64,000 nucleotides of DNA from Novipirellula herctigrandis. GTDB taxonomy: Bacteria > Planctomycetota > Planctomycetia > Pirellulales > Pirellulaceae. Below are positions 62,449-64,000 of this stretch, in pieces. Position 1 is the stretch's first letter; each line of letters opens with the position of its first letter. The notes beneath the pieces are model-generated. The model did not search any database and was not told the DNA's origin. It worked only from the letters and a program-made list of their open reading frames with translations. A program made the translations under genes and the position numbers. The stretch covers positions 6,423,632 through 6,487,631 of the forward strand of contig SJPJ01000001.1 in NCBI GenBank assembly GCA_007859835.1, written 5' to 3'.

Positions 62449-63849
62449 GTGATAAAGGTTCAACTGATAGCGATCACCATTGTCGCCTTGCTTTCCCTGA
62501 ATGCGACGGCTGGCGAAAAACCGAATATCGTGTTGTTGTTCGCAGACGACGCAGGCTATGGTGATTTTGGCTTTCACGGAAGTCATCATTTCAAGACTCC
62601 GAATCTTGATCAGCTTGCCAAGTCGGGTGTTCGGCTAACGAGTTTCTATGTGACCGGTGCAACGTGTGGTCCATCGCGTGCCGGAATGCTGTCGGGAAAA
62701 TGTCAGCAGCGTTTCGGATTTGAAGAAATCAATGTGCCTGGCATCATGAGTGACCACAGCAAATTGCTAGGCGATGAGATGGGGCTGCCGACTCAGTTGC
62801 CTACGATGGCGGACCATTTGCAGGATCTCGGTTACCGAACAGCTGTCTTTGGAAAGTGGCACATGGGGGTAGCGGACCGATATCATCCATTGAAGCGTGG
62901 CTTTGATGAATTTTATGGGTTCCGCGGTGGCGCGAGAAGTTTCTTTGCATACCCTGATCCGAATCGAGCTAAGCGTGAAAACTTGATGGAGCGTGGCTTC
63001 GAAGGTTTTAAGGAGCACGAGGGGTATCTCACCAATGTGCTTGCCGATGAAGCTTGTGATTTTATTCAGCGTAGCCAGGACAAGCCGTTCTTTGTCTATC
63101 TGTCGTTTAGCGCCGTTCATACGCCAATGCAAGCTGATCCGCAGGACAAAGATACGTTTTCTGAATTGAACGGCACTCGGCGGATAGCGGCGCAAATGAT
63201 GCTTTCGATGGATCGGGCTTGCGGGCAAGTTCTCGATAAGCTCAAGGAGCTTGGTCTCAGTGATAATACGCTGGTCGTTTTCTCGAACGACAATGGCGGC
63301 CCGATGGACAAGAACGGGTCAAGTAATTTTCCGCTCAGTGGAGTGAAGGCAACGCAACTCGAAGGCGGGCTCCGAGTGCCAGGCCTCGTTGCTTGGCCGG
63401 GAAAGTTGCCAGCAGGTGTTGACTATGAGTTACCGCTCAGCACGCTCGACCTGTTGCCCACGTTTGTTGCCGCCGGTGGCGGTGATCCGTCTGTAATCGA
63501 GGGCCTCGATGGTGTCGACATGCTTCCCTATTTGCGGGGTGGCAATAAAGGTCGCCCGCATCAAACGTTGTGTTGGAAGATGGAAACTCGGGGCGCGATT
63601 CGTGACGGCGATTGGAAGCTGTTGCGTTTTCCTGATCGACCAGCAGAACTATTTGACATCGTCAAAGATCCAGGCGAACAGAATGACTTGGCAGCGGACA
63701 ATCCAGAGTTAGTGAAGACGCTCTTTAAGAAACTGTTCGCTTGGGAGCTTGAGCTTCAACGCCCGTTGTTCATGCTTCGACGCGAAGAAGAAGGTTGGTC
63801 GTCACGGCGCGCAGACGAGTTCCGTTCGCCGCCTGCTGAAACGTACTAG
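62449..63849 (+). CDS. Sulfatase, exported
   Basis: A 466-residue formylglycine sulfatase starting with GTG 62449, which has GGAG about 10 nt upstream; no closer ATG keeps the signal peptide (VQLIAITIVALLSLNATA). KPNIVLLFADDAGYGD carries the metal Asps, CGPSR the modified Cys73, GKWHMG the catalytic Lys and His, and FSNDNGG the distal Asp-Asn. The end of the chain is charged and flexible (RREEEGWSSRRADEF). It lies about 335 bp after the GH2 gene and has its own candidate promoter. The likely target is a sulfated galactan oligosaccharide. Confidence 0.95.
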   Translation: MIKVQLIAITIVALLSLNATAGEKPNIVLLFADDAGYGDFGFHGSHHFKTPNLDQLAKSGVRLTSFYVTGATCGPSRAGMLSGKCQQRFGFEEINVPGIMSDHSKLLGDEMGLPTQLPTMADHLQDLGYRTAVFGKWHMGVADRYHPLKRGFDEFYGFRGGARSFFAYPDPNRAKRENLMERGFEGFKEHEGYLTNVLADEACDFIQRSQDKPFFVYLSFSAVHTPMQADPQDKDTFSELNGTRRIAAQMMLSMDRACGQVLDKLKELGLSDNTLVVFSNDNGGPMDKNGSSNFPLSGVKATQLEGGLRVPGLVAWPGKLPAGVDYELPLSTLDLLPTFVAAGGGDPSVIEGLDGVDMLPYLRGGNKGRPHQTLCWKMETRGAIRDGDWKLLRFPDRPAELFDIVKDPGEQNDLAADNPELVKTLFKKLFAWELELQRPLFMLRREEEGWSSRRADEFRSPPAETY

Positions 63850-63905
63850 GGAAACGTGGCCTGGGCTGCCCAGTCTGGGGTTTGCTTGCCCCATTGGGAT
63901 AAATA

Positions 63906-64000
63906 ATGAAAATATACGCTAAAAAAATCACTTTCACGATCATGTTCCTTTCGCTTGCGACGATGTCGTTTGCGATGGCCGAAGATCCGAAGCCATACGG
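63906..64000 (+). CDS. Exported protein, first 31 residues (cut by window end)
   Basis: ATG 63906 opens a frame MKIYAKKITFTIMFLSLATM followed by SFAMAEDPKPYG to the end of the window. The first 24 residues are a clear Sec signal peptide ending Ala-Met-Ala. The rest is missing, so no family can be given. It lies 56 bp after the sulfatase on the same strand. Confidence 0.7.
   Translation, partial: MKIYAKKITFTIMFLSLATMSFAMAEDPKPY

Overview
The window looks like chromosome of a marine planctomycete, probably a Pirellulaceae member (Rhodopirellula or a relative). This rests on family content, not on a marker gene. It holds four formylglycine sulfatases, a DUF1559 pseudopilin-like protein beside a tiny lipoprotein, an exosortase fused to a long TPR region with EpsI, a PEP-CTERM beta-strand-repeat protein, an SHD1 domain on a secreted beta-propeller, ThuA/DUF6807 and Tat-exported Gfo/Idh/MocA proteins, and many signal peptides. 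No rRNA, tRNA, CRISPR array or phage gene was recognised.

Layout. 1-2900 (minus): start of a secreted protein, a sulfatase and a FadR-type GntR regulator. 2900-4170: a gene-poor stretch with short tandem repeats. 4170-5844: small lipoprotein and DUF1559 protein ending at a good terminator. 6230-23093 (all plus): a carbohydrate-catabolic block. Its first part (RhaT-like transporter, enolase-superfamily acid-sugar dehydratase, aldehyde dehydrogenase, VOC protein, KDPG-type aldolase, KDG-type kinase, sulfatase) resembles a De Ley-Doudoroff or anhydrogalactose route. Its second part (L-galactose/L-fucose-type aldo-keto reductase, RraA-like protein, split UxaA pair, Zn-dehydrogenase, SDR, GH29 fucosidase, sugar porter) resembles L-fucose use. 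23306-28397 (minus): exosortase, EpsI and a trypsin-like protease with a PEP-CTERM-like tail. 28851-34196: AIM24, VWA, Sel1-repeat and PEP-CTERM proteins. 34207-35992: a complete insertion sequence with 17-bp inverted repeats and a CTAG target duplication. 36258-39696: 6-phosphogluconate dehydrogenase and a PhoD-like phosphatase. 39823-40120: wreck of a GH116-type glycosidase. 40173-46612: AraC regulator divergent from a ThuA-DUF6807 / sugar isomerase / oxidoreductase / LRR lipoprotein cluster. 46846-50932: VOC, oxidoreductase, DUF1569 and AlkD-like proteins. 51098-63849: a polysaccharide-attack region with two sulfatases, GH16, GH2, a GntP permease, an aldose epimerase and an Asp-box propeller with SHD1. 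A final secreted gene is cut by the window end.

How it may work together. GH16, GH2 and sulfatases would cut and desulfate algal polysaccharide outside the cytoplasm. Transporters of the RhaT, MFS and GntP types would bring in sugars or sugar acids, and the 6230-19865 enzymes would oxidise, dehydrate and cleave them. A GTATTACAAT motif recurs at the GntR promoter, over the -10 of a candidate promoter before the RhaT operon, and over the -10 of a strong candidate promoter before the last sulfatase. This suggests one GntR regulon joining regions 60 kb apart, which is the most interesting testable idea here.
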